Source of the DNA: Acidobacteriota bacterium
GTDB taxonomy: Bacteria; Acidobacteriota; Aminicenantia; Aminicenantales; Saccharicenantaceae
Length of the DNA stretch: 64,000 nt
Reading direction: 5' to 3'
Assembly: GCA_039683095.1 (NCBI GenBank)
Contig: JBDKSB010000002.1
Location: 62,001-126,000 of the forward strand
Position numbers and translations under genes: made by a program. Below, piece by piece: positions 27,535 through 36,085 of the stretch. The first letter of the stretch is position 1. Each line of letters opens with the position of its first letter. The notes under the pieces were generated by a model. That model saw only the letters and a list, made by a program, of their open reading frames with translations, was not told the DNA's origin and searched no databases.

Positions 27535-28935
27535 ATGAAGCTGTCGTTCCTGGGAGCCGCCCGGCAGGTGACCGGGTCCTCCTATTTCGTCGAGGCCGGA
27601 GGCCTCCGCATCCTGGTCGATTGCGGGCTCTATCAGGAGAGGCCGCTCCTCGACCGCAACTGGGGCCCGTTCCCGGTCGAGCCTCGGGCGATCGACGTCC
27701 TCCTCCTGACCCACGCCCACCTGGACCACAGCGGGCTCATCCCGCGCCTGGTCCGCGACGGGTTCTCCGGCGCCATCCTGACGACCGCCGCGACGGCGGA
27801 CATCCTCTCGATCGCCCTGATGGACTCCGCGGACATCCAGGAAGAGGACGCGGCCTATAAGAAGCGCCGGCACGAGCGCGAGGGCCGGACGGTGGACCAT
27901 CCGGTCGTCCCCCTGTACACGACCCAGGATGTCCAGGCGACGATGCCCATGGTCGAGGAGGTGGCCTACGAATCGCCTCTCGATCTCGGCGAGGCCGTCT
28001 CGGTCCGCTTCCGGGACGCCGGCCACATCCTCGGCTCGGCCATGATCGAGCTGACCGTCCGGGAGGGCGGCCAGCCGCGGACGATCGTCTTCTCCGGCGA
28101 TATCGGCCAGTGGAACATGCCGTTCGTCCGCGATCCCTCGCTCTTCGAGCGGGCCGACTACGTGGTCATGGAATCGACCTACGGCGACCGGGAGCACGAG
28201 GACCCCGGCCGGGTGGACGGCCTCCTGGCCGCGATCATCAAGGAGACGGCCGCGGCCGGCGGCAACGTCGTCATCCCGACCTTCGCCATCGAGCGGGCCC
28301 AGGACCTGATGTTCCACCTCAGCCGGCTGGTCTACGAGCAGGCCATCCCGCCGCTTCGCGTCTACCTCGACAGCCCGATGGGCCGGGAGGTGACGGAGGC
28401 TTTCGAGCGCCACAACGAGTTCTTCGACGACGAGGCCCGCCAGCTCTTCGCTTCCGGCCGGAACCCCTTCAAGTTCCCCGGGCTGACCATTGTCCGCACG
28501 CCCGAGGAGTCCAAGTCCATCAACGACGCCCGGGGGCCGGTCGTCATCATGGCCGGCTCGGGCATGATCACCGGCGGCCGCATCAAGTACCACGTCGCCC
28601 TGAACATCGTCCGGCCGGAATCGACCATCCTGTTCGTCGGCTACCAGGCCCACGAGACGCTGGGCCGGCACATCCTCGAAGGCGCGCCGGAGATCCGCAT
28701 CCTGGGCCGGACCATGCCGGTCCGGGCGCGCGTCGCCAGGATCAGCGGACTCTCCGCCCACGCCGACCGCCTTGGCCTCGACCGCTGGCTGGACGGCTTC
28801 AAGAGCCCGCCCCGCCGGCTCTTCGTCACCCACGGGGACGCGGACGTGGCCGCGGATTTCGCCGAGAGGGAGCGCCGGGAGCGGGGCTGGACGGTCGAGG
28901 TCCCGGAATATCTCGAGGTCTGGGACCTGGACTGA
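27535..28935 (+). CDS. Metallo-beta-lactamase/beta-CASP RNA nuclease
   Basis: 466 aa related to CPSF73/Ysh1-type hydrolases. The metal motif 2 is THAHLDHSG, motif 3 DAGHILGSAM, motif 4 FSGDIG; the beta-CASP motifs follow (ESTYGDREH, VVIPTFAIERAQ, SGMITGGR, SGLSAHADR). It lacks KH domains and a signal peptide. It likely cleaves or trims RNA in the cytoplasm. The ATG at 27535 follows GGGAAGAGAGG. Converges with the MttB homologue gene (24 bp gap). Confidence 0.9.
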   Translation: MKLSFLGAARQVTGSSYFVEAGGLRILVDCGLYQERPLLDRNWGPFPVEPRAIDVLLLTHAHLDHSGLIPRLVRDGFSGAILTTAATADILSIALMDSADIQEEDAAYKKRRHEREGRTVDHPVVPLYTTQDVQATMPMVEEVAYESPLDLGEAVSVRFRDAGHILGSAMIELTVREGGQPRTIVFSGDIGQWNMPFVRDPSLFERADYVVMESTYGDREHEDPGRVDGLLAAIIKETAAAGGNVVIPTFAIERAQDLMFHLSRLVYEQAIPPLRVYLDSPMGREVTEAFERHNEFFDDEARQLFASGRNPFKFPGLTIVRTPEESKSINDARGPVVIMAGSGMITGGRIKYHVALNIVRPESTILFVGYQAHETLGRHILEGAPEIRILGRTMPVRARVARISGLSAHADRLGLDRWLDGFKSPPRRLFVTHGDADVAADFAERERRERGWTVEVPEYLEVWDLD

Positions 28936-28959
28936 CGGCCCGGACCTTCCGGCGCCGGA

Positions 28960-30429
28960 TCAGGCCTGGGGCAGGGACGGCGCCGGAACGCCCGACGAGC
29001 GGGCGTAGGCGGCCATGATCCCGTCAAGGTCCCGCCGCAGGCTCGCGGCCAGCGGCCGGGGCGCGTAGCTCTCCAGGCGGCGGGCGACTTCGGCATGGGC
29101 CTTGTCGACGATGGTCGTCCGGCCGGCGGCGACCCAGGCCTCGTAGGGATCGCGGTCGACGAGACCGGCCGGCAGGTGCTCCTTCCGGTACCATTGCCGG
29201 GTATGCGGGTGGGCCAGGAAGGACTGCCCGGGCTTGAAGCCTTCGAATAGGCCCAGGGCGATCGGGTCGTCCCGCTGGGCGATGCCCTCGATCAGGCGAT
29301 AGGCCATCGCGCACAGGCCGTCGTCGATGACCAGCTTCTCCAGGCTCATCGAGCTCTCGAAATCGAGCATCCCCGGGCCGGAGACGACGTTGATGCCGGC
29401 CAGGGCTGCCAGGACCGCGCCCAGGCCCGTCTCGAAGCCGGCCTGGGCGTCGTTGACCTTGGCGTCGCTCAGGGCCATGTAGGCGTGCGTCGGCAGCTTC
29501 AGGAACTTGCCGATCTGGGCGTAGCCGACGTCGATCATCATCGTCTCCATCGCGCCCATCGGGGTCGTGCCCTTGCGCATGTCGAAGCTCGAGGGCGAGC
29601 CGCCGAAGATGACCGGGGCTCCCGGCGCCGCGAGCTGGACGATGACGACGCCGGACAGGCTCTCGGCCACGTGCTGGACCAGGGTGCCGGCGATGGTCGT
29701 CGGCGAGGTCGCGCCGGTCATGCCCATGGAGATGAGCTCGGAGGGGATCCCGGCCCGGGCCGCGTCGACGAGGCTCTGGGCCGTCAGGTTGCTCCACTTG
29801 AGGGGAGGGGAGGGGCAGGCGTCGAAGATGGCCAGCGGCCTGGCCCGCAGGCCGGCCTCGCCTCCCCGGACGGCGGCCAGGAGGTCCTTCATGGGCCCGA
29901 AGCCCTCGACGCGGAAGGTCCCGGTGACGAACGGCTTCTCGGACAGGGCGAGGCCGAGGCAGAGCCGGAAGGCGTCGGCGACCTGGGCCGGGACGTCGGC
30001 GGCGATCAGGCACGTGCTCTGGAAATGGATGTGCTCGAGCGTCTCGGCAAGCTTGATGAACGCGGCCACGTCGGCCGTCGAGGCCTTGCGCTCGGTCTGG
30101 GTGGCGTGGTCGAGGAGGGCAACGCCGGCCGAGCCCGGGTCGAAATGGACCTCGTCCCCGCCGACCTTGTAGGCGCGCCCGCCGGCCCGGTCGTACAGCG
30201 TGATGACCGGCGGGGCCGCGGCCAGCGCCGCCTCGACCATCTTTCGGCCGATGCGGACCATCCCCGTAACGGGATCGACCCCGGCCCCGGCGCCGGTGAG
30301 AAGGCCGCGGGCCTCGTCGTTCTCGACCAGGACGCCGCAACGCTCGAGCAGGGTCAGCCCTTCGTCGACGATCCGCTCGACGAATTCCCGCGACAGGAGC
30401 TCCAATTTCGGCCTGCGTGTCTCGATCAT
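28960..30429 (-). CDS. MttB-superfamily corrinoid methyltransferase (non-pyrrolysine)
   Basis: 489 aa TIM-barrel methyltransferase of the trimethylamine methyltransferase superfamily. No in-frame UAG, so this is a pyrrolysine-free member like the glycine- or proline-betaine:corrinoid methyltransferases. Typical segments are GVLVENDEA, VHFDPGSAGVALLDH, FGGSPSSFDMRKGTTPMGA and GMLDFESSMSLEKLVIDD. It would move a methyl group from a quaternary amine or similar donor to the corrinoid protein encoded 51 bp upstream. The donor cannot be read from sequence. AAGGATG precedes the ATG. Confidence 0.88.
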   Translation of the reverse strand: MIETRRPKLELLSREFVERIVDEGLTLLERCGVLVENDEARGLLTGAGAGVDPVTGMVRIGRKMVEAALAAAPPVITLYDRAGGRAYKVGGDEVHFDPGSAGVALLDHATQTERKASTADVAAFIKLAETLEHIHFQSTCLIAADVPAQVADAFRLCLGLALSEKPFVTGTFRVEGFGPMKDLLAAVRGGEAGLRARPLAIFDACPSPPLKWSNLTAQSLVDAARAGIPSELISMGMTGATSPTTIAGTLVQHVAESLSGVVIVQLAAPGAPVIFGGSPSSFDMRKGTTPMGAMETMMIDVGYAQIGKFLKLPTHAYMALSDAKVNDAQAGFETGLGAVLAALAGINVVSGPGMLDFESSMSLEKLVIDDGLCAMAYRLIEGIAQRDDPIALGLFEGFKPGQSFLAHPHTRQWYRKEHLPAGLVDRDPYEAWVAAGRTTIVDKAHAEVARRLESYAPRPLAASLRRDLDGIMAAYARSSGVPAPSLPQA

Positions 30430-30480
30430 CAGCGCATCCTTTCAGGCCCCGGCGGACCCGCCCGGGGGGGTACGAGGGCC

Positions 30481-31134
30481 TCAGGCGAGGCCGGTCAGGG
30501 ACTTGGCCAGCTTGACCGCGGCCACCGCGTTCTCGGCATAGCCGTCGGCGCCGATCTCCTCGGCCCACCGCCGGCTGGCCGGCGCGCCGCCGACGAGGAC
30601 CCGGTAGTTGCCGCGCAGGCCCAGGTCCAGCAGCAGGCCGATGAACCGCCGCTGGGCCATCATCGTCGTCGTCAGCAGGGCGGACAGGCAGATCAGCCCG
30701 GCCCCGACCTCTTCGGCCTTCTCGACGAAGCGCTCGAGCTTGACGTCGGCCCCGAGATCGAAGACCTCGAAGCCGCCGGCCTGAAGCATCGAGGCGACGA
30801 GGTTCTTGCCGATGTCGTGGATATCGCCCTCAACGGTGCCGATGACGACCTTGCCGCCCCGGCGCGCGCCCGCGTCCCGCCGGTTCAGGGCCGGCTCGAG
30901 GACGGCCATGGCCGCCTTCATGGCCTCGGCGCTGGTGATGAGCTCCGGCAGGAAGTATTCCCCCTCCTCCCAGAGCCGGCCGACCTGCTGGAGGCCCGGC
31001 ACATAGCCCTGCTCCACGACCTCGGGGAGGTCGAGCCCCGAGCTCACGGCCTCCTCGGCCAGGGCCCGGGCGGCGGCCCGGTCCCCGGCGACGATGGCCT
31101 CGCTCATCCTGGCATAGATCCCGGTCCCGGTCAT
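30481..31134 (-). CDS. Corrinoid (B12-binding) methyl-carrier protein
   Basis: 217 aa of the MtbC/MttC/MtgC type. The N-terminal helical cap covers 1-90. The cobalamin domain has the base-off/His-on signature VEGDIHDIGKN with H106, followed by LSALLTTTM and VLVGGAPAS. It carries the methyl group between the MttB homologue and an acceptor enzyme. The ATG overlaps the stop of the homocysteine methyltransferase gene by 4 nt, so the two are coupled; that points to homocysteine as the methyl acceptor. Confidence 0.92.
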   Translation of the reverse strand: MTGTGIYARMSEAIVAGDRAAARALAEEAVSSGLDLPEVVEQGYVPGLQQVGRLWEEGEYFLPELITSAEAMKAAMAVLEPALNRRDAGARRGGKVVIGTVEGDIHDIGKNLVASMLQAGGFEVFDLGADVKLERFVEKAEEVGAGLICLSALLTTTMMAQRRFIGLLLDLGLRGNYRVLVGGAPASRRWAEEIGADGYAENAVAAVKLAKSLTGLA

Positions 31135-32030
31135 GCTTTTTCCTCCCCGCGGACGAACCTGGCCATGGCCCGGATATGGGCCGGCGTCGTGCCGCAGCAG
31201 CCGCCGACGAACCGGGCCCCGGCCTCGATGATCCCCGGCACGAAGCGGACGTACTCCTCGACGGTCAGCTCATAGGCCACCGTCCCGTCCGGACGGGCGA
31301 CCGGCTGTCCGGCGTTGGCCTGGGCGATGATCGGCAGCCCGGTCGCGCCCCGCAGGGCCTTGACGCAGCCGACCATCTGCTCGCTCGTCAGCGTGCAGTT
31401 GGCCCCGACCGCGGCGGCGCCGGCCTCGCCCAGGGCCGCGGCGCATCGCCCGGCCCCGTCGCCCATCAGCGTGAAATAGCCCCGGCGAAAGGCGCCGAGG
31501 GTCATGGTCACGAACACGGGAAGCGCCGAGACGCCGCGAACGCCGCGGACGGCGGCCAGGGCCTCGCGCAGGTCGTATTGGGTCTCGATCAGGAAGACGT
31601 CCACGCCGCCGGCGGCCAGGGCCCGGGCCTGTTCCGCGTAGGCGGCCGCCAGCTCTTCCTCGGTCGCGGGGCCCTGGGGCGCCAGGAAGCGGCCGGTCGG
31701 GCCCAGGCTGCCGGCGACGAACCGGCCGGCCGGCGCGGCTTCGCGGGCGATCCGGGCCGCGGCCCGGTTCAGCTCGAAAGCCCTGGCTTCCAGCCCGTGG
31801 GCCGCCAGCTTGAGCGGGGTGCCGCCGAAACTGTTGGTCAAGACGACGTCGGACCCGGCCGCGAAATAGGCGGCATGGACGGCCCGGACGACCTCCGGCC
31901 TGTCGGCGTTCCAGAGCTCGGGCGGCGCGCCCGGGGCCAGGCCGCGGGTCATGAGCTCGGTGCCCATGGCGCCGTCGAAGAGGACGGGTCTGGTCTCGGC
32001 GAGATCGAGGAGCGGGCTGCTGCTGGTCAT
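31131..32030 (-). CDS. Homocysteine S-methyltransferase (MetH N-terminal domain type)
   Basis: 299 aa, zinc-dependent, equivalent to the homocysteine domain of MetH or to BHMT-type enzymes. The zinc cysteines are in GANCTLTSEQM and VGGCCGTTPAHI; the start LFDGAMGTELM is the family signature. It lacks pterin and cobalamin domains. It sits between the corrinoid protein and the RamA-like activator, with 4-nt overlaps at both ends. It probably takes methyl from the corrinoid protein to make methionine. Direct use of a betaine or S-methylmethionine donor is the alternative. Confidence 0.9.
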   Translation of the reverse strand: MTSSSPLLDLAETRPVLFDGAMGTELMTRGLAPGAPPELWNADRPEVVRAVHAAYFAAGSDVVLTNSFGGTPLKLAAHGLEARAFELNRAAARIAREAAPAGRFVAGSLGPTGRFLAPQGPATEEELAAAYAEQARALAAGGVDVFLIETQYDLREALAAVRGVRGVSALPVFVTMTLGAFRRGYFTLMGDGAGRCAAALGEAGAAAVGANCTLTSEQMVGCVKALRGATGLPIIAQANAGQPVARPDGTVAYELTVEEYVRFVPGIIEAGARFVGGCCGTTPAHIRAMARFVRGEEKA

Positions 32031-33808
32031 TGGTCATCCTTTGGATAGCGGTCGAATTCGAGCGCCCGGACGAACTCGTCCTGGAACTCCGGCCGGCTGG
32101 CCAGGGAAACATGGGCGACCCTGGCCGAGAGGGCCTCGGCGGCCGTCCGGGCCGCGCGGGAGACGAGCAAAAGGCGCGCCCCGGCCAAGGACGAGTTCCC
32201 GATGAAGGCGATCTTCTCGAGCGGCACGTCAGGCAGGAGGCCCAGGGCCACGGCGTTGGCGACGTCGAGAGAGCTGCCGAAGGCCCCGGCGACCAGGACG
32301 CGGCCGAGGTCGGCCGCCTTCAGCCGTAACTCGCGAAGCATGAGCCTGACCCCGCTGCGGACCGCGCCGACGGCCAGCTGTATGTCGCGGACGTCCTGCT
32401 GGGTCAGGGACAGCCGGTCGGTCAGACGGAGGCGCTTCTCGGGCCCCAGGATGCGGCCGTCGCGGCCGACGAGGCCGCGGGCCAGGGCTATGGCCAGGAT
32501 GTCGATAAGGCCGGTGCCGCAGACGCCCTGCGGCGGCAGGTCGTCGATCGTCCGGAACTTGAGGCCGTTCCGCCATTCGGCCCGGTGGATGGCCCCGGGG
32601 ACCGCCAGCATGCCGCAGCCGATGGTCATGCCTTCGAAGGCCGGCCCGGCCGCCGTCGACGCGGCCGCGAACTCGGTTCCTTTCTTGAGCACGATCTCGC
32701 CGTTGGTCCCCAGGTCGATGAACAGGGCGTGGCCCGGCATCGAGGCGAAGTCCGAGGCCGCCAGGCCGGCCGTGATGTCGCCGCCGACGAAGCTCCCGAT
32801 GTTGGGCGCGACGTAAACCCGGGCCTGCGGATGGAGGGCCAGCCCGATCTCGGCCGCGGCCAGGGGCGGCAGGGTCGAGAAGACGGCGTTGAACGGGGCC
32901 AGGGCCAGCGAATCGACGGCCACGCCGCAGAGGATGTGGTTCATGGCCGTGTTGCCGGCGACGACGGCGTCGTAGATCTGGTGGCGTGGGACGCCGGCGC
33001 GTCGGCACATCGTGCCGACGAGGTCGTTCAGGAGCTGGACGGCGGCGGTCCGCAGGCGACGGAGGTTGTCGGGATTCTCGAAGGCGAAGGTGATGCGGGA
33101 GACGACGTCCGCGCCGTAGGAAGCCTGGGCGTTGACCGCCGAGACCCGGTCGGCCGCCTTGCCCGTGCGCAGGTCGACGAGCTCGAGGGCCAGGGTGGTC
33201 GTCCCCAGGTCGATGGCCAGGCCGTAGAGCTCCCGGCCGGCCTCGCCGGGCTCGATGTCGAGGACCTCTCGGTCGTCGTAGAGAACGGCCGCGACAGGCC
33301 GGGACGGGCCGAGCGTCGTTCCGCCGAGCTTCGACAGCGCCGCCAGGGGCAGAACGAGCCCGGGCGACGACAGCCGGGCCCGGAGCGCGTCGGCGACGGC
33401 GGTCGGGGCCTGAAGGGACGGCTTTTCGAGGACGAGCGAGAGCCTCTTGACGGCCGGGTCGACATAGGCCGCCGTCGGCGGGCCGGAATCGAGAACGGCG
33501 ATCTTCTCCAGCCTCGAGCCGGGCAGGGTCTCCACGGCAACATGGCCGCGGACGGCATAGAGGCAGGCCAGCCGATGATCGGGCCCCAGACCGCGCTCCT
33601 GGAGGAGGGCGGCCTCGCGGGCGTCCGGAAAGGGGAGGGGCCCGCTGAGGACGCGGACGGCGCACTTGCCGCAGACGCCCCGGCCGCGGCAGTACAGGCT
33701 CAGCGGCACGCCGGCCCGGACCAGCACGTCGGACAGGACCTCGCCGGCCCGGGCCCGGACCTTGGTCCCGTCCGGCATGATCTCGACGGTGAAGGAAGTT
33801 TCGGCCAT
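32027..33808 (-). CDS. RamA-like ASKHA ferredoxin, corrinoid activation protein
   Basis: 593 aa ATP-dependent reductive activator of corrinoid proteins (DUF4445/ASKHA). The N-terminal 2Fe-2S domain has C40, C46, C49 and C82 (YCRGRGVCGKC, LACLY). The ASKHA domain contains AIDLGTTTLALEL, VVAGNTAMNHIL and FIDLGTNGEIVL. It would re-reduce Co(II) corrinoid to Co(I). First gene of the four-gene operon, stop overlapping the next ATG. The ATG at 33808 (MAETSFTVEI) is used; an in-frame ATG at 33835 is also possible, and neither has a strong ribosome site. Confidence 0.9.
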   Translation of the reverse strand: MAETSFTVEIMPDGTKVRARAGEVLSDVLVRAGVPLSLYCRGRGVCGKCAVRVLSGPLPFPDAREAALLQERGLGPDHRLACLYAVRGHVAVETLPGSRLEKIAVLDSGPPTAAYVDPAVKRLSLVLEKPSLQAPTAVADALRARLSSPGLVLPLAALSKLGGTTLGPSRPVAAVLYDDREVLDIEPGEAGRELYGLAIDLGTTTLALELVDLRTGKAADRVSAVNAQASYGADVVSRITFAFENPDNLRRLRTAAVQLLNDLVGTMCRRAGVPRHQIYDAVVAGNTAMNHILCGVAVDSLALAPFNAVFSTLPPLAAAEIGLALHPQARVYVAPNIGSFVGGDITAGLAASDFASMPGHALFIDLGTNGEIVLKKGTEFAAASTAAGPAFEGMTIGCGMLAVPGAIHRAEWRNGLKFRTIDDLPPQGVCGTGLIDILAIALARGLVGRDGRILGPEKRLRLTDRLSLTQQDVRDIQLAVGAVRSGVRLMLRELRLKAADLGRVLVAGAFGSSLDVANAVALGLLPDVPLEKIAFIGNSSLAGARLLLVSRAARTAAEALSARVAHVSLASRPEFQDEFVRALEFDRYPKDDQ

Positions 33809-33870
33809 CGTCCGACTGGTGCTCCGCGGCCCCATCTTAAACGAAAAGGACGTCGGGGAGAATCATTTTC

Positions 33871-35277
33871 TTATGCGGGCGAGGAAGGGGGGCCCGTCCG
33901 TCGCTTCCAGACGAGGTAGACGGGAAGTCCGGCGGCCAGGAGACCCGCCCCGGCCAGCGATTTCCAGGGCTGGCCGGCGACGATGCTGGCGAAGACCGCA
34001 AGCGACATGACGATGAAGATGACCGGCACGGCCGGGTAGCCCCAGGCCTTGTAGGGGCGCTCCAGGCCGGGCGCCTTACGCCGCAGGACGAAGACGGCCA
34101 GGCCGGTGGCGGCGAAGAAGAGCAGAAGGGCAAAGACCATGTACTCATAGAGCGATTGGTAGGTCCCGGAGAGGCAGAGGACGGCCGACCAGAGGGCCTG
34201 TCCCCACAGGGCCCCCGTCGGGACCCGGCTCCGCCGGCCGAGCCGCCCCATGGCCCGGAAGAAATGGCCGTCCCGGGCCATGGCGTAGAACACCCGCGGA
34301 CCGAACAGGATGTTGGCGTCGAGGCAGCCGAAGATCGAGACCGTGACCAGGGCCGCGAAGAGCGCCGCGCCGCCGCCCCCGAACAGGGCCGAAGCGACCC
34401 GCTCGCCGACCCGGACGATGCCCTGGAGCCGGTCGAGCGGCAGGGCCAGGAGGTAGACGAAGTTGACGGCGACGTAGATCGCGGTGACGGAGAAGACGCC
34501 CAGGATGAGGCCCCGGGGGATGTTCTTTTCCGGATCGCGGATCTCGCCGGCCGTGCAGTTGACCGAGTACCAGCCGTCGTAAGTCCAGAACACGGCGACC
34601 AGGGCCAGCCCGAGCGGCTGAAGGATCCCGGGGAACGATCGGCCGGGAGCGAAGAGCGGGTGGAAGTTCGCCGCCCCGGCCTTCCGCCCGACAAGAAGGC
34701 CCAGGACTACCAGCGCCGCGACCGTAGCCAGGCGGAGCATGGCCAGGGCGTTCTGGACGATGGCGCCGGAACGGATGCCGAAGGTATTGACCATGGTCAG
34801 GACCAGGATAGCCAGGGCCGCCACGACCTGGCCCGCCGACAGGCTGAAGGGCAGACCGAAGATGCCCAGCCGCAGGAGGACATGGCCCGTCGAGAGGGAC
34901 GGAAGGAAGCACCCCAGGAATTCCGCGAAGCCCACGGCCAGGGCGGCCAGCCCGCCGCACATGATGAACCCGAAGAAGGCCCAGCCGAAGAGGAACGCGG
35001 CGGCCGGCCCATAGGCCTCGCGGAGATAGATGAATTGGCCGCCCGCCTGGGGATACATGGCTCCGAGCTCGGCGAACGACAGCGCGCCGCAGAGCGTGAT
35101 CAGTCCGCCAAGAAGCCAGACGACCAGGAGAAGGCCCGGAGACGGGAGGCCGGCGGCGATGATCCCGGGGGTCATGTAGATGCCCGACCCGAGAACGGCC
35201 CCGATCACCAGGAAGACCGTGTCGGCGAGCCCCAGCTTCCTGAGGAATCCCTGCTCCGTCGGGCTTTCTTGAGCCAT
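33871..35277 (-). CDS. APC-superfamily amino acid permease
   Basis: 468 aa, about 12 transmembrane helices. The first helix holds the substrate-binding motif FLVIGAVLGSGIYMTPG, and LSFAELGAMYPQAGGQFIYL follows, as in LAT/YfnA-like permeases. It would import (or exchange) an amino acid or related amine. It is transcribed toward the corrinoid operon with a 62-bp gap, so it could bring in the methyl donor or product, but shared transcription is not shown. The ATG at 35277 is chosen over one five codons upstream. Confidence 0.88.
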   Translation of the reverse strand: MAQESPTEQGFLRKLGLADTVFLVIGAVLGSGIYMTPGIIAAGLPSPGLLLVVWLLGGLITLCGALSFAELGAMYPQAGGQFIYLREAYGPAAAFLFGWAFFGFIMCGGLAALAVGFAEFLGCFLPSLSTGHVLLRLGIFGLPFSLSAGQVVAALAILVLTMVNTFGIRSGAIVQNALAMLRLATVAALVVLGLLVGRKAGAANFHPLFAPGRSFPGILQPLGLALVAVFWTYDGWYSVNCTAGEIRDPEKNIPRGLILGVFSVTAIYVAVNFVYLLALPLDRLQGIVRVGERVASALFGGGGAALFAALVTVSIFGCLDANILFGPRVFYAMARDGHFFRAMGRLGRRSRVPTGALWGQALWSAVLCLSGTYQSLYEYMVFALLLFFAATGLAVFVLRRKAPGLERPYKAWGYPAVPVIFIVMSLAVFASIVAGQPWKSLAGAGLLAAGLPVYLVWKRRTGPPSSPA

Positions 35278-35761
35278 CGCCGTCCGCCTCATTCTATGCG
35301 AATCCGCCCGCCCGTCAAGAGGATCCGGCGGATCGGCCCCGATCAGACTCGCTAGCCCTCCCTATTATGCGTATCTATATTGTTATCAATAATATACAAA
35401 ATTATCCGTAATTCTTTTATAATCAACGTCTTCCATTGATGGACGAATGCGTTTGCCGGCCGGACCGAACGGGGAGAGCAACTCATCGGAAGCAATCCAA
35501 TTCCGAGCCACCCCCACCGCCGATCATTTCCCTTTTTCGACGAGTTTGAATTTTTGCACCCCCGCCTGGGGCGCTCCTCGGGGAGCCGTGATTCCACCCG
35601 GTCGCTCCAAGGAGTCGGCATCCCATATTTTTCGGCAAACAGCAGGGGACCGGCTTACCCCAGGGATCATCATCGTTCCCCCGAACTGACTTTGACGGGC
35701 CAATGCTGAGTTCGAAAATAGGGATCATCTGAAATCGCGAGAAGAATAGGAAGGAGTTGAT

Positions 35762-35779
35762 ATGTCGGCATGCCGACAT
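35762..35779. repeat. Perfect 18-bp palindrome, copy 1 (candidate ParB or operator site)
   Basis: ATGTCGGCATGCCGACAT is a perfect inverted repeat. A second copy of its core lies 165 bp away (centre to centre), both upstream of parA. It does not match the canonical parS TGTTTCACGTGAAACA. Function as centromere or operator is inferred from position. Confidence 0.6.
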
Positions 35780-35809
35780 TTTCATTCCCCTTTGATCAGC
35801 GGGACATGA
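35762..35809 (+). other. 15-codon ORF with strong ribosome site over palindrome 1
   Basis: AGGAAGGAG ends 5 nt before an ATG that opens a 15-codon frame (MSACRHFHSPLISGT) ending in TGA at 35809. The palindrome occupies its first six codons. It may be a leader peptide, or the AAGGAG may simply be part of the repeated element, since AAGGAG also precedes copy 2 where no properly spaced start exists. Confidence 0.25.
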
Positions 35810-35927
35810 TGGCACGCCACATTGACCGCAACATTTCGTATCCATTCTCCCGTAAACCGCCGTTGTCATCGGGCCGACGCTTCGGGCCGATTTTGTATAT
35901 ATGTGATAATAAACCGGTTAAGGAGAT

Positions 35928-35943
35928 TGTCGGCACGCCGACA
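35928..35943. repeat. 16-bp inverted repeat, copy 2 (candidate ParB or operator site)
   Basis: TGTCGGC-AC-GCCGACA: 7-bp arms identical to copy 1 with AC instead of AT in the centre. AAGGAG lies just before it, as with copy 1. Confidence 0.6.
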
Positions 35944-36014
35944 TTCCGGCCGACGCGCCCAGTCTCCGTCTCCATAGCCTAGTGCGTTCAAATTGAAGAG
36001 TTTGAATTATCCTG

Positions 36015-36043
36015 TTGCTTTTTAGCCAGGCCTGGGCTATAAA
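36015..36043 (+). promoter_or_regulatory. Promoter of parAB
   Basis: TTGCTT (36015-36020), exactly 17 bp, TATAAA (36038-36043). The leader of about 35 nt contains the small hairpin CCAG-TTGG-CTGG (36055-36066) just before the ribosome site GGAGGGAG. Confidence 0.55.
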
Positions 36044-36085
36044 ACCCTCTCTGACCAGTTGGCTGGCCTTGGAGGGAGATAGCTC

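Larger units (their letters stand above)
35278..36085. other. AT-rich intergenic region upstream of parA
   Basis: About 0.8 kb without a convincing gene, clearly richer in A+T than its surroundings, especially 35361-35425. Contents: a dyad TATTGTTATCAATAATA near 35379; TTATCCGTA (35403-35411) and another TTATCC near 36008, both weak DnaA-box-like; a TATAAT at 35418-35423; two TGTCGGC/GCCGACA palindromes (separate entries); an extended -10 TGTGATAAT at 35902-35910; and AAATTGAAGAGTTTGA at 35990-36005. Open frames here lack ribosome sites and protein-like composition, except one 15-codon ORF. Confidence 0.7.

Noticed and set aside
35352-35869. Minus-strand open frames of 89 and 128 codons in the parA upstream region
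   Set aside because: No ribosome site, no recognisable domain, and composition unlike neighbouring genes; they cross the palindrome and promoter region.
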